Notes under the pieces: model-generated | The model's input: only the letters and a program-made list of their open reading frames with translations | Database searches by the model: none | Told to the model about the DNA's origin: nothing | Program-made: the position numbers and the translations under genes | DNA from: Pseudomonas triticifolii | GTDB lineage: Bacteria; Pseudomonadota; Gammaproteobacteria; Pseudomonadales; Pseudomonadaceae | Direction of reading: 5' to 3' | DNA: 64,000 nt | Assembly (NCBI RefSeq): GCF_014358015.1 | Contig: NZ_JACONV010000006.1 | Location: forward strand, 124,001 to 188,000 | In this document: positions 37,842 to 46,434 of the stretch, one piece after another | Numbering within the stretch: the stretch's first letter is position 1 | Layout of the letters: each line of letters begins with the position of its first letter

Positions 37842-39776
37842 ATGAGTAAAGCAGACGCTTTCACCCAGGCAGGCAAGACGGCCGTGCTGCAGAACATCCA
37901 CGGCACCATGCAGTTCCTGCAGCGATTCCCGCCTTTCAACCAGATGGAAAACGCCCACCTGGCGTACCTCGTCGAACAATGCCAGCTCAGGTTTTACGCT
38001 GCCGATGAGAGCATCATCAAGCCTGGCGATGGGCCAGTAGAACACTTTTATATCGTCAAACAAGGCCGAGTGGTAGGCGAACGTCCTCATTCAGCCAAAG
38101 GCGGTACGGAAACGACATTTGAGATCACCACCGGCGAGTGCTTTCCGCTTGCGGCCCTGCTGGGCGAACGGGCGACACGTACCGAGCATCTGGCGGCTGA
38201 AGACACCTTCTGCCTGCAACTGAACAAGCAGGCGTTCATCAAGCTGTTCGCACTGTCCACCACCTTTCGCGACTTCGCCCTGCGCGGGGTCAGCAGCCTG
38301 CTGGATCAGGTCAATCAGCAGGTCCAGCAACGCGCCGCCGAGACCCTTGGTACCCAGTATTCCCTGAACACGCGGCTGGGCGAGCTGGCCATGCGTCACC
38401 CGGTAATGTGCAGCCCCGAGATGCCCATGCGCGAGGCGGTGAAGCTGATGCACGAGCAGCAAGTGGGCAGCATCGTGATCGTCGACGAGCGTCAATCTCC
38501 ACTAGGAATTTTCACCCTGCGTGATCTGCGCGAAGCGGTCGCGGATGTGAACACTGATTTCGGTGCCGAGATTCGGCACAGCATGAGCCTGGCACCCTTT
38601 CACCTGAGCCCGGATGCCAGCGCGTTCGATGCCGCCATCGCCATGACCGGGCGGCACATCGCCCATGTCTGCCTGGTGAAAGACGGACGGCTGTGCGGCG
38701 TGGTCTCCGAGCGTGACCTGTTCTCCCTGCAACGGGTCGATCTGGTGCACCTGGCACGTACTATCCGCAATGCGCCGCGCATTGAGGCACTGACGGGTCT
38801 GCGCGGCGATATCGTTCAACTGGTGGATCGCATGCTGGCCCATGGTGCGTCCTCGACCCAGATCACACAGATCATTACCCTGCTCAACGACCACACCGTC
38901 TGCCGGGTCATCGAGCTGACGCTTGAAGAACACGGTGATCCCGGTGTGCCGTTCAGTTGGTTGTGTTTCGGCAGCGAAGGCCGACGCGAGCAGACGCTGC
39001 ACACCGATCAGGACAACGGCATTCTGTTCGAGGCCGCCGACGCGGCAGAAGCCGCCCGGATCCGCACCCTGCTGCTGCCGATTGCCGAGCGCATCAATCA
39101 GAGCCTGGCGCAGTGCGGGTTCACGCTCTGCAAAGGCAACATTATGGCCAGCAACCCGGACCTGTGCCTGTCACGCGCCGAATGGTCCAGACGGTTCGCG
39201 GCGTTCATTCGCGAGGCCACGCCCGAGAACCTGCTGGCATCGAGCATCTATTTCGACCTTCGGGTGGTGTGGGGCGATGAAAGCGGGGGCGATCAACTGC
39301 GCCGGGGCATTCTCGACCAAGTGGCGGACAACCGATTGTTCCAGCGCATGATGGCTGAAAACGCACTGCGCCAACGCCCGCCCGTGGGCCGTTTCAAGGA
39401 TTTCGTGCTGGCCCGCAAAGGCAGCGAAAAAGACACGCTGGACCTCAAGACCGAAGGCCTGACGCCATTCGTGGATGGCGCACGTCTATTGGCGCTGGCC
39501 AACGGCATTGGCGCCAACAACACCCTTGAGCGCTTGCGGCAACTGGTCGAGCGCGAGGTCATCGACCCGCTGGACGGTGCGGCTTATGAAGAGGCCTATC
39601 ACTTTATCCAGCAGACGCGCATGCAGCAGCATCAATTGCAGAGTCGCCAGAACCTTGCGTATTCCAACCGCATCGACCCGGACACCCTGAACCATCTGGA
39701 CCGGCGCATCCTGCGTGAATCGTTTCGTCAGGCGCAGCGTTTACAAACCAGCCTGACGCTGCGTTACCAACTGTGA
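37842..39776 (+). CDS. cNMP-binding/CBS/DUF294 putative nucleotidyltransferase
   Basis: 644 aa from ATG 37842 (MSKADAFTQAGKTA). Domain order: cyclic-nucleotide-binding-like domain (about 20-140), two CBS domains (about 165-285), DUF294 nucleotidyltransferase-like domain with FGSEGRREQTLHTDQDNG (GlnD/KNTase-type motif G..R.E....DQD), and a helical DUF294_C domain to the end. Such proteins are thought to modify a partner in response to nucleotides; the target is unknown. It is probably in an operon with the exonuclease gene 13 bp downstream. Confidence 0.9.
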   Translation: MSKADAFTQAGKTAVLQNIHGTMQFLQRFPPFNQMENAHLAYLVEQCQLRFYAADESIIKPGDGPVEHFYIVKQGRVVGERPHSAKGGTETTFEITTGECFPLAALLGERATRTEHLAAEDTFCLQLNKQAFIKLFALSTTFRDFALRGVSSLLDQVNQQVQQRAAETLGTQYSLNTRLGELAMRHPVMCSPEMPMREAVKLMHEQQVGSIVIVDERQSPLGIFTLRDLREAVADVNTDFGAEIRHSMSLAPFHLSPDASAFDAAIAMTGRHIAHVCLVKDGRLCGVVSERDLFSLQRVDLVHLARTIRNAPRIEALTGLRGDIVQLVDRMLAHGASSTQITQIITLLNDHTVCRVIELTLEEHGDPGVPFSWLCFGSEGRREQTLHTDQDNGILFEAADAAEAARIRTLLLPIAERINQSLAQCGFTLCKGNIMASNPDLCLSRAEWSRRFAAFIREATPENLLASSIYFDLRVVWGDESGGDQLRRGILDQVADNRLFQRMMAENALRQRPPVGRFKDFVLARKGSEKDTLDLKTEGLTPFVDGARLLALANGIGANNTLERLRQLVEREVIDPLDGAAYEEAYHFIQQTRMQQHQLQSRQNLAYSNRIDPDTLNHLDRRILRESFRQAQRLQTSLTLRYQL

Positions 39777-39789
39777 ATATCGACGCCTT

Positions 39790-40503
39790 ATGAATCTGTT
39801 CGAATGGCTGCGGCCACGCCCCAAAAGGACTCCACTGGAAAGCCATCAACTGCAGCGGCTCAAGGCGCTGCCGACCTGTGCGAGGTTGAGCGACAAGCCG
39901 TTGCGCCAGCAGCGCTGGGTGGTGCTGGACCTGGAGACCAGCGGCCTGAACATGAACCGCGATCAGGTCCTGTCCATCGGCGCCGTGGTAATCGAGGACG
40001 GTGCCATTGATCTGGGCCAGCAGTTCGAGCGCACGCTGTTGCGCGTCGATCACAAGGTCAGCCCGGCGGTGTTGATTCACGGCCTGGCCCCCAGCGCCAT
40101 TGCGGCGGGCAGCGAGCCGGTCGACGCGCTGCTGGACTTCATGGAGTTTCTGGGCGACAGCCCGGTGCTGGGGTTTCATGCGCCGTTCGACCAGCACATG
40201 CTGTCGCGTGCACTGAAGGACAGCCTGGACTATCGACTGCAACATCCTTTTTTCGATGTCGCAGAAATCGCCCCGATGCTCTGCGAACAGGCCAATCTGC
40301 GTCATGCGGGCCTGGACGACTGGACCCGCTTCTTCGGCCTCCATGCCGAGGAACGTCACAACGCCAGTGCCGATGCCCTGGTGACCGCCGAGCTGGCCCT
40401 GATCCTCTTCAGCCATGCCCGCCGCCAACAGATCGATAGCCCCGTCCGGCTGGAGGAATGCCTGGGACAATGGCGCAGACGCAAGCAGTCGCATTCTTTT
40501 TGA
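39790..40503 (+). CDS. DnaQ-like 3'-5' exonuclease (DEDDh)
   Basis: 237 aa. ExoI motif WVVLDLETSG (Asp, Glu), ExoII FHAPFDQHML (Asp) and ExoIII HNASADALVTAEL (His, Asp) fit a DEDDh exonuclease such as the DNA polymerase III epsilon family. It lacks the C-terminal polymerase-binding part of DnaQ proper and so is a stand-alone nuclease. It starts 13 bp after the DUF294 gene; this pairing is common in pseudomonads. Confidence 0.9.
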   Translation: MNLFEWLRPRPKRTPLESHQLQRLKALPTCARLSDKPLRQQRWVVLDLETSGLNMNRDQVLSIGAVVIEDGAIDLGQQFERTLLRVDHKVSPAVLIHGLAPSAIAAGSEPVDALLDFMEFLGDSPVLGFHAPFDQHMLSRALKDSLDYRLQHPFFDVAEIAPMLCEQANLRHAGLDDWTRFFGLHAEERHNASADALVTAELALILFSHARRQQIDSPVRLEECLGQWRRRKQSHSF

Positions 40504-40547
40504 TCATGTGATCGGCACCATTGAGACGCAGATTGTCCCGGGCTGCA

Positions 40548-40574
40548 TTCCCACGCTGAAGCGTGGGGACGATC
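40548..40574. repeat. Palindrome of the ATTCCCACGC...GCGTGGGGACGAT type
   Basis: Imperfect hairpin ATTCCCACGCT/GCGTGGGGACGAT. It belongs with the GATCGTTCCC palindrome at 10415-10441 and a half-unit GCGTGGGAACGATC at about 40734-40747. It lies in the 356-bp gap 40504-40859, which holds only repeats and the fecI promoter region. Confidence 0.55.
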
Positions 40575-40603
40575 ATCAAGGCGTCGGACTGAACGCATAC
40601 CCC

Positions 40604-40688
40604 GTGGGAGGCGGCTTGCCGGCGATGGCGTCAGTTCAATCATCGCTATGGCGCTTCAGAAAAAAATCGCCGGCAAACCGACTCCCAC
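40604..40688. repeat. REPIN of the second REP family, one arm degenerate
   Basis: Forward unit 40604-40626 and inverted unit 40666-40688; the latter has two substitutions (AAACCGACTC). It lies between the exonuclease gene and fecI. Confidence 0.8.
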
Positions 40689-40815
40689 AATCCGTTGGTT
40701 GCAGCAAGCCTGTATAGAACGATGAGCGCAGGAGCGTGGGAACGATCAGGCAGTCGAATGTCACTCCTCAGCCGACAGACGCCAATTGCCACTACCCACG
40801 CGCCCTGTCACAATC

Positions 40816-40834
40816 GCGAATGATTCTCTTTAGT
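40816..40834. promoter_or_regulatory. Candidate Fur box upstream of fecI
   Basis: GCGAATGATTCTCTTTAGT matches the core of the 19-bp Fur consensus (AATGAT..TC) in about 11-12 positions. It lies 26 bp before the sigma factor start, the usual place for iron repression of fecI-type genes. The right half is weak. Confidence 0.45.
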
Positions 40835-40859
40835 TCGATTCTTCTCATCGAGGCCGTTC

Positions 40860-41378
40860 GTGTCGTCAGTCCCAAGCCCTCATAGCGAGATCGTTGGTGC
40901 GTTGTATCGCGATCATCGCGGCTGGCTGCTGGCCTGGCTACGGCGCAATGTCGCCTGTCCGCAGCGTGCTCAGGACCTGAGTCAGGACACGTTCGTGCGC
41001 TTGCTGGGCCGTGACGAACTGCAGTCGCCCAGAGAGCCCCGAGCGTTTCTGGCGACCATCGCCAAAGGCTTGATGTTCGACTATTTCCGCCGTGCTGCGC
41101 TGGAGCAGGCGTATCTCGGCGAGCTGATGCAGGTCCCGGAGGCCGAACAGCCCTCGCCCGAAGAGCAACTGTTGATCCTGGAAGACCTGAAAGCGATTGA
41201 CCGCCTGCTGGACACCTTGCCCGGCAAAGCGCGCGCAGCCTTCCTCTATAACCGCCTGGACGGGCTGGGCCACGCCGAGATTGCCGAGCGGCTGGGCGTG
41301 TCGGTATCGCGGGTCAGGCAGTATCTGGCCCAGGCCATGCGTCAGTGTTACGTGTTGCTGTATGGCGAGCCGACATGA
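40860..41378 (+). CDS. FecI-like ECF sigma factor
   Basis: 172 aa from GTG 40860. Region 2 runs from GALYRDHRGWLLAWLRRN through AQDLSQDTFVRLL (core binding, -10 recognition), and region 4 is LPGKARAAFLYNRLDGLGHAEIAERLGVS with its helix-turn-helix. It is an iron-starvation sigma factor of the FecI/FpvI group, normally activating a TonB receptor gene when the cognate siderophore binds. Its stop overlaps the fecR start (ATGA). By position it resembles fiuI of P. aeruginosa (ferrichrome), which lies in the same genomic neighbourhood; that assignment is tentative. Confidence 0.9.
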   Translation: MSSVPSPHSEIVGALYRDHRGWLLAWLRRNVACPQRAQDLSQDTFVRLLGRDELQSPREPRAFLATIAKGLMFDYFRRAALEQAYLGELMQVPEAEQPSPEEQLLILEDLKAIDRLLDTLPGKARAAFLYNRLDGLGHAEIAERLGVSVSRVRQYLAQAMRQCYVLLYGEPT

Positions 41379-42358
41379 ACACCCGACCGGTATCCGCCCG
41401 CGTACTGAACGCGGCCATCGAGTGGCAACTGAATCTGGACTCGGCCGACGGCAACGACGGCGAGCGTGCCGAATTCGCCCGCTGGCTGGCAGCGGATGAG
41501 GAACACGCACGCGCCTGGAGCCAACTGGGCATGGTCAATCAGCGCTTTGCCGTGCCCTCAGGTCCGGCGCGCAAGGCCTTGCAACAATCACCCGGTGCTC
41601 TGCGACGCAGCTTGCGCAAGCTCGGCGGCGGTCTGGCTGGCGTGTTTCTGGCCTGTGGTCTGGCGCTGTTCACCGCTGATCGTTACCTGGGGCTGGACTA
41701 CTGGCTGGCCGATCAGCGCACGGCGACCGGCGAACAACGCGACGTGCGCCTGGCCGACAACACCCTGATTCGCCTCAACACCCACAGCGCAATCGACGTG
41801 CGCTTCGATGCCAGACAGCGCAGGGTCATTCTGCAGGACGGCGAAATACTGGTGCAGACCGGCGATCATGACGACCCTCGGCCCTTCATCGTGGAAACCC
41901 CGGACGGCAAGATGCGTGCGCTCGGCACGCGTTTTCTGGTCAGGCGCGACGCAGACGGAACGTTGCTCAGCGTGTTGCAATCGGCTGTCGCCGCCAACGC
42001 CCGTGATCTTCCTCAGGAACAGATCCTGCGCGAAGGCCAGCAGATTCGCCTGACCCGAGACAGCCTGGGGCCGCTGCTCGCGCTGCCAATGGGCGCAGAC
42101 GCCTGGACGCGCGGCATGCTGGTGGTGGACAACGCTCGCCTGCAGGACATGCTGGCGGAGTTGGGCCGTTATCGACAGGGGCATCTGGGTGTCGATCCGC
42201 AAGTCGCAGACCTGCGCATCACGGGCAGCTTCCCGCTGACCGATACCAACCTGGCGCTCAAGGCGCTGCTGCCGACATTGCCGGTGCGTATCGAGCAGCA
42301 CACGCCGTGGTGGATCACGGTGCTGCCCAGACATGACGCTGCGGCTGCAAAACCCTGA
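41375..42358 (+). CDS. FecR-like anti-sigma factor/sigma regulator
   Basis: 327 aa from ATG 41375, which overlaps the fecI stop. The N-terminal cytosolic domain contains AAIEWQLNLDS and FARWLAADEEHARAW (DUF4880). One membrane span, VFLACGLALF, lies near residue 90, followed by the periplasmic FecR domain (DVRLADNTLIRLNT, LQDGEILVQT) and a C-terminal secretin/TonB short N-terminal-like part that would contact a receptor. No receptor gene follows; a MITE-like element comes next. Confidence 0.9.
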   Translation: MNTRPVSARVLNAAIEWQLNLDSADGNDGERAEFARWLAADEEHARAWSQLGMVNQRFAVPSGPARKALQQSPGALRRSLRKLGGGLAGVFLACGLALFTADRYLGLDYWLADQRTATGEQRDVRLADNTLIRLNTHSAIDVRFDARQRRVILQDGEILVQTGDHDDPRPFIVETPDGKMRALGTRFLVRRDADGTLLSVLQSAVAANARDLPQEQILREGQQIRLTRDSLGPLLALPMGADAWTRGMLVVDNARLQDMLAELGRYRQGHLGVDPQVADLRITGSFPLTDTNLALKALLPTLPVRIEQHTPWWITVLPRHDAAAAKP

Positions 42359-42419
42359 AACACAGCGGCAAGGCTTCACCCTGCGCCGCGCTGACACTTT
42401 TGCGATTTCATGCGGCTTA

Positions 42420-42574
42420 GGTTTTGTACGAAAAGTCGGCGAGCGAAGGTCAGGCAAGGCAAAAACAGGCGAGGAACGGCCGGGGTCGCGTTCGACTCTA
42501 CGTGTTGTAAATGAGCATTCCGAGCCTGTTTTTAACGCAGCATCACCGAGCGCAGCCACTTTTCGTACAGAGCC
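42420..42574. mobile_element. MITE-like element with 17-bp terminal inverted repeats
   Basis: 155 bp bounded by GGTTTTGTACGAAAAGT and the complement of GGCTCTGTACGAAAAGT (2 mismatches), flanked on both sides by TA (42418-42419 and 42575-42576), a probable 2-bp target duplication. Subterminal AAAAACAGGC stretches are also inverted. There is no coding capacity, so it would depend on a transposase elsewhere. It fills the gap between fecR and the PepSY gene. Confidence 0.65.
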
Positions 42575-42614
42575 TAGCCTTAACGAGCCCTGTCCTTTCG
42601 TCTGTGGATACCCC

Positions 42615-43748
42615 ATGAAAAGCCAAACCGTGCGTCGCTGGTCTGTCGTCCATACCTGGAGCAGCCTGATCTGCACACTGTTCCTGTTGATGCTGGCCAT
42701 CACCGGCCTGCCGCTGATCTTTCACCACGAGATCGACCACCTGCTGGGCGATGCGCCGCATTACAAGGACATGCCGGTCGACACGCCGCACCTGAACCTG
42801 GAGCAACTGGCCAGGGCGGCCGAAGCGCATCGTCCGGGTGAAGTGATGCAGTACTTTGGCTGGGATGACGAAGAACCGAACGGCGTGATGGCAATCACGG
42901 CGGCAACGGCTGGCACCGAACCAAACTCGTCCCACACCTTCGCGCTGGATGCGCGCACCGGCGAAGCGCTGGAAATGCCCTCGGCCAATGGCGGGTTCAT
43001 GATGGTCATGCTGCGCCTGCACGTGGACATGTACGCCGAACTGCCGGGTAAACTGCTGCTAGCGTTCATGGGGCTGCTGTTCGTGGTGGCGATTGTGTCC
43101 GGGACGGTCCTGTACTCGCCGTTCATGCGCAAGCTTGAGTTCGGCACGGTCCGGGCCAGCAAATCCACACGCACCCGCTGGCTGGACCTGCATAACCTGA
43201 TCGGCGTCGTGACCCTGACCTGGGCGCTGGTGGTGGGCGTCACGGGGGTAATCAGTGCCTGCGCCGACCTGCTGATTGCCTCGTGGCGCAACGACGCGCT
43301 GGCCACCATGATTGCGCCCTACCGCGACGCGCCACCCCTGACTCAACGCGCACCGGCCACGCGGCTGCTGGAGATCGCGGAATCGGCGGTGCCCGGCATG
43401 CAGGTCGACTTCATCGCCTTTCCCGGCACGCGCTTCTCCAGCGAGCATCACTACGCCGTGTTTCTCAAGGGCAACACGCACCTGACCGCGCACCTGGCGA
43501 CCCCGGTGCTGATCGACGCGCAGACCCTGAAAGTCACCGCAGTGGTCGAACGGCCCTGGTACATGGACGCGCTGGGCATGTCACAGCCGCTGCATTTCGG
43601 TGATTACGGCGGCATGCCGATGAAGATCCTCTGGGCCATGCTGGACGTGCTGACCATCATCGTGCTCGGCAGCGGCGTTTATCTGTGGTGGGTCAGACGG
43701 CGTGCCGCCCGCACAGTGAGCATGGGTCAGGCGCAGGTAACGCAATGA
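42615..43748 (+). CDS. PepSY-associated transmembrane protein (PiuB-like)
   Basis: 377 aa from ATG 42615 (MKSQTVRRWSVVHTW). It has four membrane segments: one at the N-terminus (LICTLFLLMLAITGLPLIF), two in the centre (LLLAFMGLLFVVAIVSGTVL and the following VVTLTWALVVGVTGVI), and one near the C-terminus (ILWAMLDVLTIIVLGSG). PepSY-type periplasmic regions lie between them. These proteins accompany siderophore receptors and are thought to help reduce or release iron. It follows fecIR with no receptor gene between. Its stop overlaps the next start (ATGA). Confidence 0.9.
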   Translation: MKSQTVRRWSVVHTWSSLICTLFLLMLAITGLPLIFHHEIDHLLGDAPHYKDMPVDTPHLNLEQLARAAEAHRPGEVMQYFGWDDEEPNGVMAITAATAGTEPNSSHTFALDARTGEALEMPSANGGFMMVMLRLHVDMYAELPGKLLLAFMGLLFVVAIVSGTVLYSPFMRKLEFGTVRASKSTRTRWLDLHNLIGVVTLTWALVVGVTGVISACADLLIASWRNDALATMIAPYRDAPPLTQRAPATRLLEIAESAVPGMQVDFIAFPGTRFSSEHHYAVFLKGNTHLTAHLATPVLIDAQTLKVTAVVERPWYMDALGMSQPLHFGDYGGMPMKILWAMLDVLTIIVLGSGVYLWWVRRRAARTVSMGQAQVTQ

Positions 43749-43924
43749 GTGGCAAGCCGTCGCGGTTCTGGAACACCTTCGCCAAGCCTGCATGGATCGC
43801 GCTGCTAACGGGGGTAGGTCTGTTCGCGGCGCTGCTGGGTGATGGCGCATGGGATGCCCTGGCGTGGGCAGGCATGGGGGTCGCGGCGGGGTTGAGCGTC
43901 AGAGGATTGCTGACTCGGCGGTGA
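43745..43924 (+). CDS. Small membrane protein after the PepSY gene
   Basis: 59 aa from ATG 43745 (MSGKPSRFWNTFAKPAW), overlapping the previous stop by 4 nt. It has two hydrophobic segments (IALLTGVGLFAALLGDG and ALAWAGMGVAAGLSV). Such short proteins often accompany PepSY genes in iron-uptake operons. Function unknown. Confidence 0.75.
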   Translation: MSGKPSRFWNTFAKPAWIALLTGVGLFAALLGDGAWDALAWAGMGVAAGLSVRGLLTRR

Positions 43925-44172
43925 TGACATCGGTAGGTGCTGTATTCATCGTTCCAGAACGATTTCAGTGGATAGCCGCCTCCCACAGAATCTGAATTCA
44001 GCCAGCCTCTACGGTTTCAGACCCGCTTTGCGGGCTATTCACAACGTGCGTATGAAAGATGAGCGCATAGCCCGTGCATGATCGGAATGCTTGTGACCCA
44101 TGATTGTTACCTCCGATTGCAGTCCCGTCCCTCGCTGACTAGTCTATGGGACTGTCCCAGCGAGGAACACTC

Positions 44173-44802
44173 ATGTCTGCGCCCACGATGACGTTGTATT
44201 TCAACGCCGCTTCTCCCTTCGCCCGCAAGGTGGTGGTGATGCTTCACGAAACCGGTCAGTTCGACCGTGTGCACTTGCATCCCACGGTACTGACGCCTGT
44301 CAATCCGTCTGCCGAACTCAATGACGACAACCCGGCAGGCAAGCTCCCGGCCCTGCGCCTGGCCGATGGCAACGTGATCCACGACAGCCGTGTGATCCTT
44401 GATTATCTGGACCATCAGCATGTCGGCAATCCACTGATCCCGCGCGAAGGGTCGGCGCGCTGGCGGCGCCTGACCCTGGCATCACTGGCCGACGCATTGC
44501 TCGACGCTGCTGTACTGATCCGCTACGAAACCTTCCTGCGGCCTGCTGAAAAGCACTGGGACCTGTGGCTGAACAGCCAGCAGGGAAAAATCGAGCGCAC
44601 CCTCAGCTATTTTGAGCAGGACGCCATTACCGAACTCAGCTCGTCATTCGATGTGGCGTCCATCAGCGTCGCAGCGGCGTTGGGTTATCTGGATTTCCGC
44701 CAGCCCGACCTGCGCTGGCGTAGTGCCTACCCTCGCCTGGCGAGCTGGTATCTGGAGGTCAGCCAGCGCCCTTCGATGCTGGCAACTCAGCCACCGGCCT
44801 GA
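44173..44802 (+). CDS. Glutathione S-transferase family protein
   Basis: 209 aa from ATG 44173 (MSAPTMTLYFNAASPF), with AGGAA 6-7 nt upstream. The N-terminal thioredoxin-like domain has SPFARKVVVMLHE, NPAGKLPAL (cis-Pro) and DSRVILDYLD (glutathione gamma-glutamyl contact). The helical C-terminal domain includes SISVAAALGYLDFR. Catalytic Ser/Tyr is not certain. P. aeruginosa also has a GST near its fiu genes. Confidence 0.9.
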   Translation: MSAPTMTLYFNAASPFARKVVVMLHETGQFDRVHLHPTVLTPVNPSAELNDDNPAGKLPALRLADGNVIHDSRVILDYLDHQHVGNPLIPREGSARWRRLTLASLADALLDAAVLIRYETFLRPAEKHWDLWLNSQQGKIERTLSYFEQDAITELSSSFDVASISVAAALGYLDFRQPDLRWRSAYPRLASWYLEVSQRPSMLATQPPA

Positions 44803-44918
44803 GGCTGCGTGATCGGTTGTCGGGGCATGCACGGGATCGTGGCGGCTCCGGTAACTGACTGACGATGATGGAGATCAGGCAGCGCGCCCGTGCCTGATCC
44901 TCGCGCAAACCGAGCCAT

Positions 44919-46295
44919 TTACTCATGGCGCACCTCCAGACCGGCATCGAGCGGCTGGCTCGGGCGACTGATCGCAATGCCATACCAGTCCAGCTTGCGG
45001 GTCAGCACCATGAACACGGCCAGCAGGCCAAACAGCAGCAAAGCGCCCATCAGCAACGCATAATCTTCAGCACTGAGCAGGCCGTAGAGCAACCCGTACA
45101 ACGCCGTCAGCCCGGCCGCAAAGCCCGCCCCATGACCCACGCTGCGCAGCACGTGACTGACATAAAAACCGATCAGACACACACAGGCACTCGCCGACAG
45201 CACGTAGGCCATGGCAAAGCCCAGATGCTCGGACAGCGATAGCAACATCAGGTAGAACAACGCCAGCGCCGCGCCCACCAGTGCGTATTGAACCGGGTGC
45301 ACCGCCATACTTTTAAGGACTTCGAAAAGGAAGAATCCGGCGAACGTCAGCGCGATGAACAACAGCGCGTATTTGATCGCTCGATCACTCTTGAGGTACT
45401 GATCCACAGGATCGACAAAACTCACACCGAAGCTGCGGCTCTTGAAGTCTTCACATGCCTGCGCTGTCAGGCAGCGGCTGAGCGCGTCTTCCAGATTGGT
45501 GGAAAAGAACGAGGCCTGCCATGCAGCACTGAAGCCCTGATCGGTGATCTCGCGCTGGGTCGGCAGGTAATTGCCGATGAAACTGGGGTGTGGCCAGTCG
45601 GCGTTCAACTGCACGCGGCTGGACTTGCCCACCGGCGCAACCTCGAATTGGCCGGTGCCCTGCAAACGCAGATCGAACGCGAAATCCAGCGTGACCTGCT
45701 CGCGACCTTCCAGCATCGGCAGGTTGGCACTCACGCCTTCGCCCAGCCACTCGACTCGTGAACCGGGCAACAGGTCCAGCGTCTGTCCGTTGATCTGCAG
45801 TTTGGGAGCGCTTTCGATACCCCGAATATCACTGATGCCCAGCGCCAGATAAGGCTTCTCGAAGGTGTAATCGTCAAAGTCGCCCGTCACACCTAACTGC
45901 TCAGGCAACACGAACTGGCCGCTGATGTGGTTATCGGCGTGATAAAGACGCGCCTCATAGATGCCTCGGGCGCGCAGCTCGGTCTGCACCTTGCCATCGA
46001 GTTCGAACCGCTCCGGCAGAAAGTACAGATACCCTCGCTCAGAGGCGTTTTCAACATAACGCTCTTCGGTCTGGGCGTTGGTTTTCGAGATCCGCACGAT
46101 CTTGCGATACGGCACGACCAGAATCGGGCCAGTCAGACGCTGACTGAAGCTGGAACTGCGCGCAATGTCCTCAAGCACCCCGTCGCGTTGCAACTGTCGG
46201 TCTGTGATCAGACTGCCGATCATCAACAATGGAATCAGCAACAGCAGGATCAGCAGCGCAATGGTGCCCAGTTTTACAGCCAGATTTCGGTTCAT
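44919..46295 (-). CDS. creD: Inner-membrane protein CreD
   Basis: 458 aa. N-terminal membrane segment (LGTIALLILLLLIPLLMIGS), a long periplasmic domain (about 40-330) and a cluster of membrane segments at the C-terminus. CreD is an effector of the CreBC system with roles in envelope integrity and beta-lactam response. Normal length. It is separated from creC by 139 bp that hold a perfect GTGTGGTG palindrome. Confidence 0.92.
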   Translation of the reverse strand: MNRNLAVKLGTIALLILLLLIPLLMIGSLITDRQLQRDGVLEDIARSSSFSQRLTGPILVVPYRKIVRISKTNAQTEERYVENASERGYLYFLPERFELDGKVQTELRARGIYEARLYHADNHISGQFVLPEQLGVTGDFDDYTFEKPYLALGISDIRGIESAPKLQINGQTLDLLPGSRVEWLGEGVSANLPMLEGREQVTLDFAFDLRLQGTGQFEVAPVGKSSRVQLNADWPHPSFIGNYLPTQREITDQGFSAAWQASFFSTNLEDALSRCLTAQACEDFKSRSFGVSFVDPVDQYLKSDRAIKYALLFIALTFAGFFLFEVLKSMAVHPVQYALVGAALALFYLMLLSLSEHLGFAMAYVLSASACVCLIGFYVSHVLRSVGHGAGFAAGLTALYGLLYGLLSAEDYALLMGALLLFGLLAVFMVLTRKLDWYGIAISRPSQPLDAGLEVRHE

Positions 46296-46370
46296 GGGGC
46301 TCTCCCTGTTTTTCGATGGGGAGAGTCTGGAATGGGCATGTGGAGACAGGATGGGGGTTGTGTGGAGATT

Positions 46371-46389
46371 GTGTGGTGGTGCACCACAC
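46371..46389. promoter_or_regulatory. Palindrome upstream of creD
   Basis: GTGTGGTG-GTG-CACCACAC, a perfect inverted repeat 76 bp before the creD start. The known CreB tag (TTCAC-N6-TTCAC) was not found as a pair; only one TTCAC is nearby. It may be an operator of another regulator. Confidence 0.3.
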
Positions 46390-46434
46390 TTTCAGCCGCG
46401 TTGTCCTGGGCAGTTCACGGGCATGTGGGATTTA

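Noticed and set aside
44759..44926. 55-codon minus-strand frame starting MSKWLGLREDQ, overlapping the creD stop with GAGGTGC upstream
   Set aside because: The start looks coupled, but most of the frame is antisense to the GST gene and the product has no recognisable feature; not enough to call a gene.
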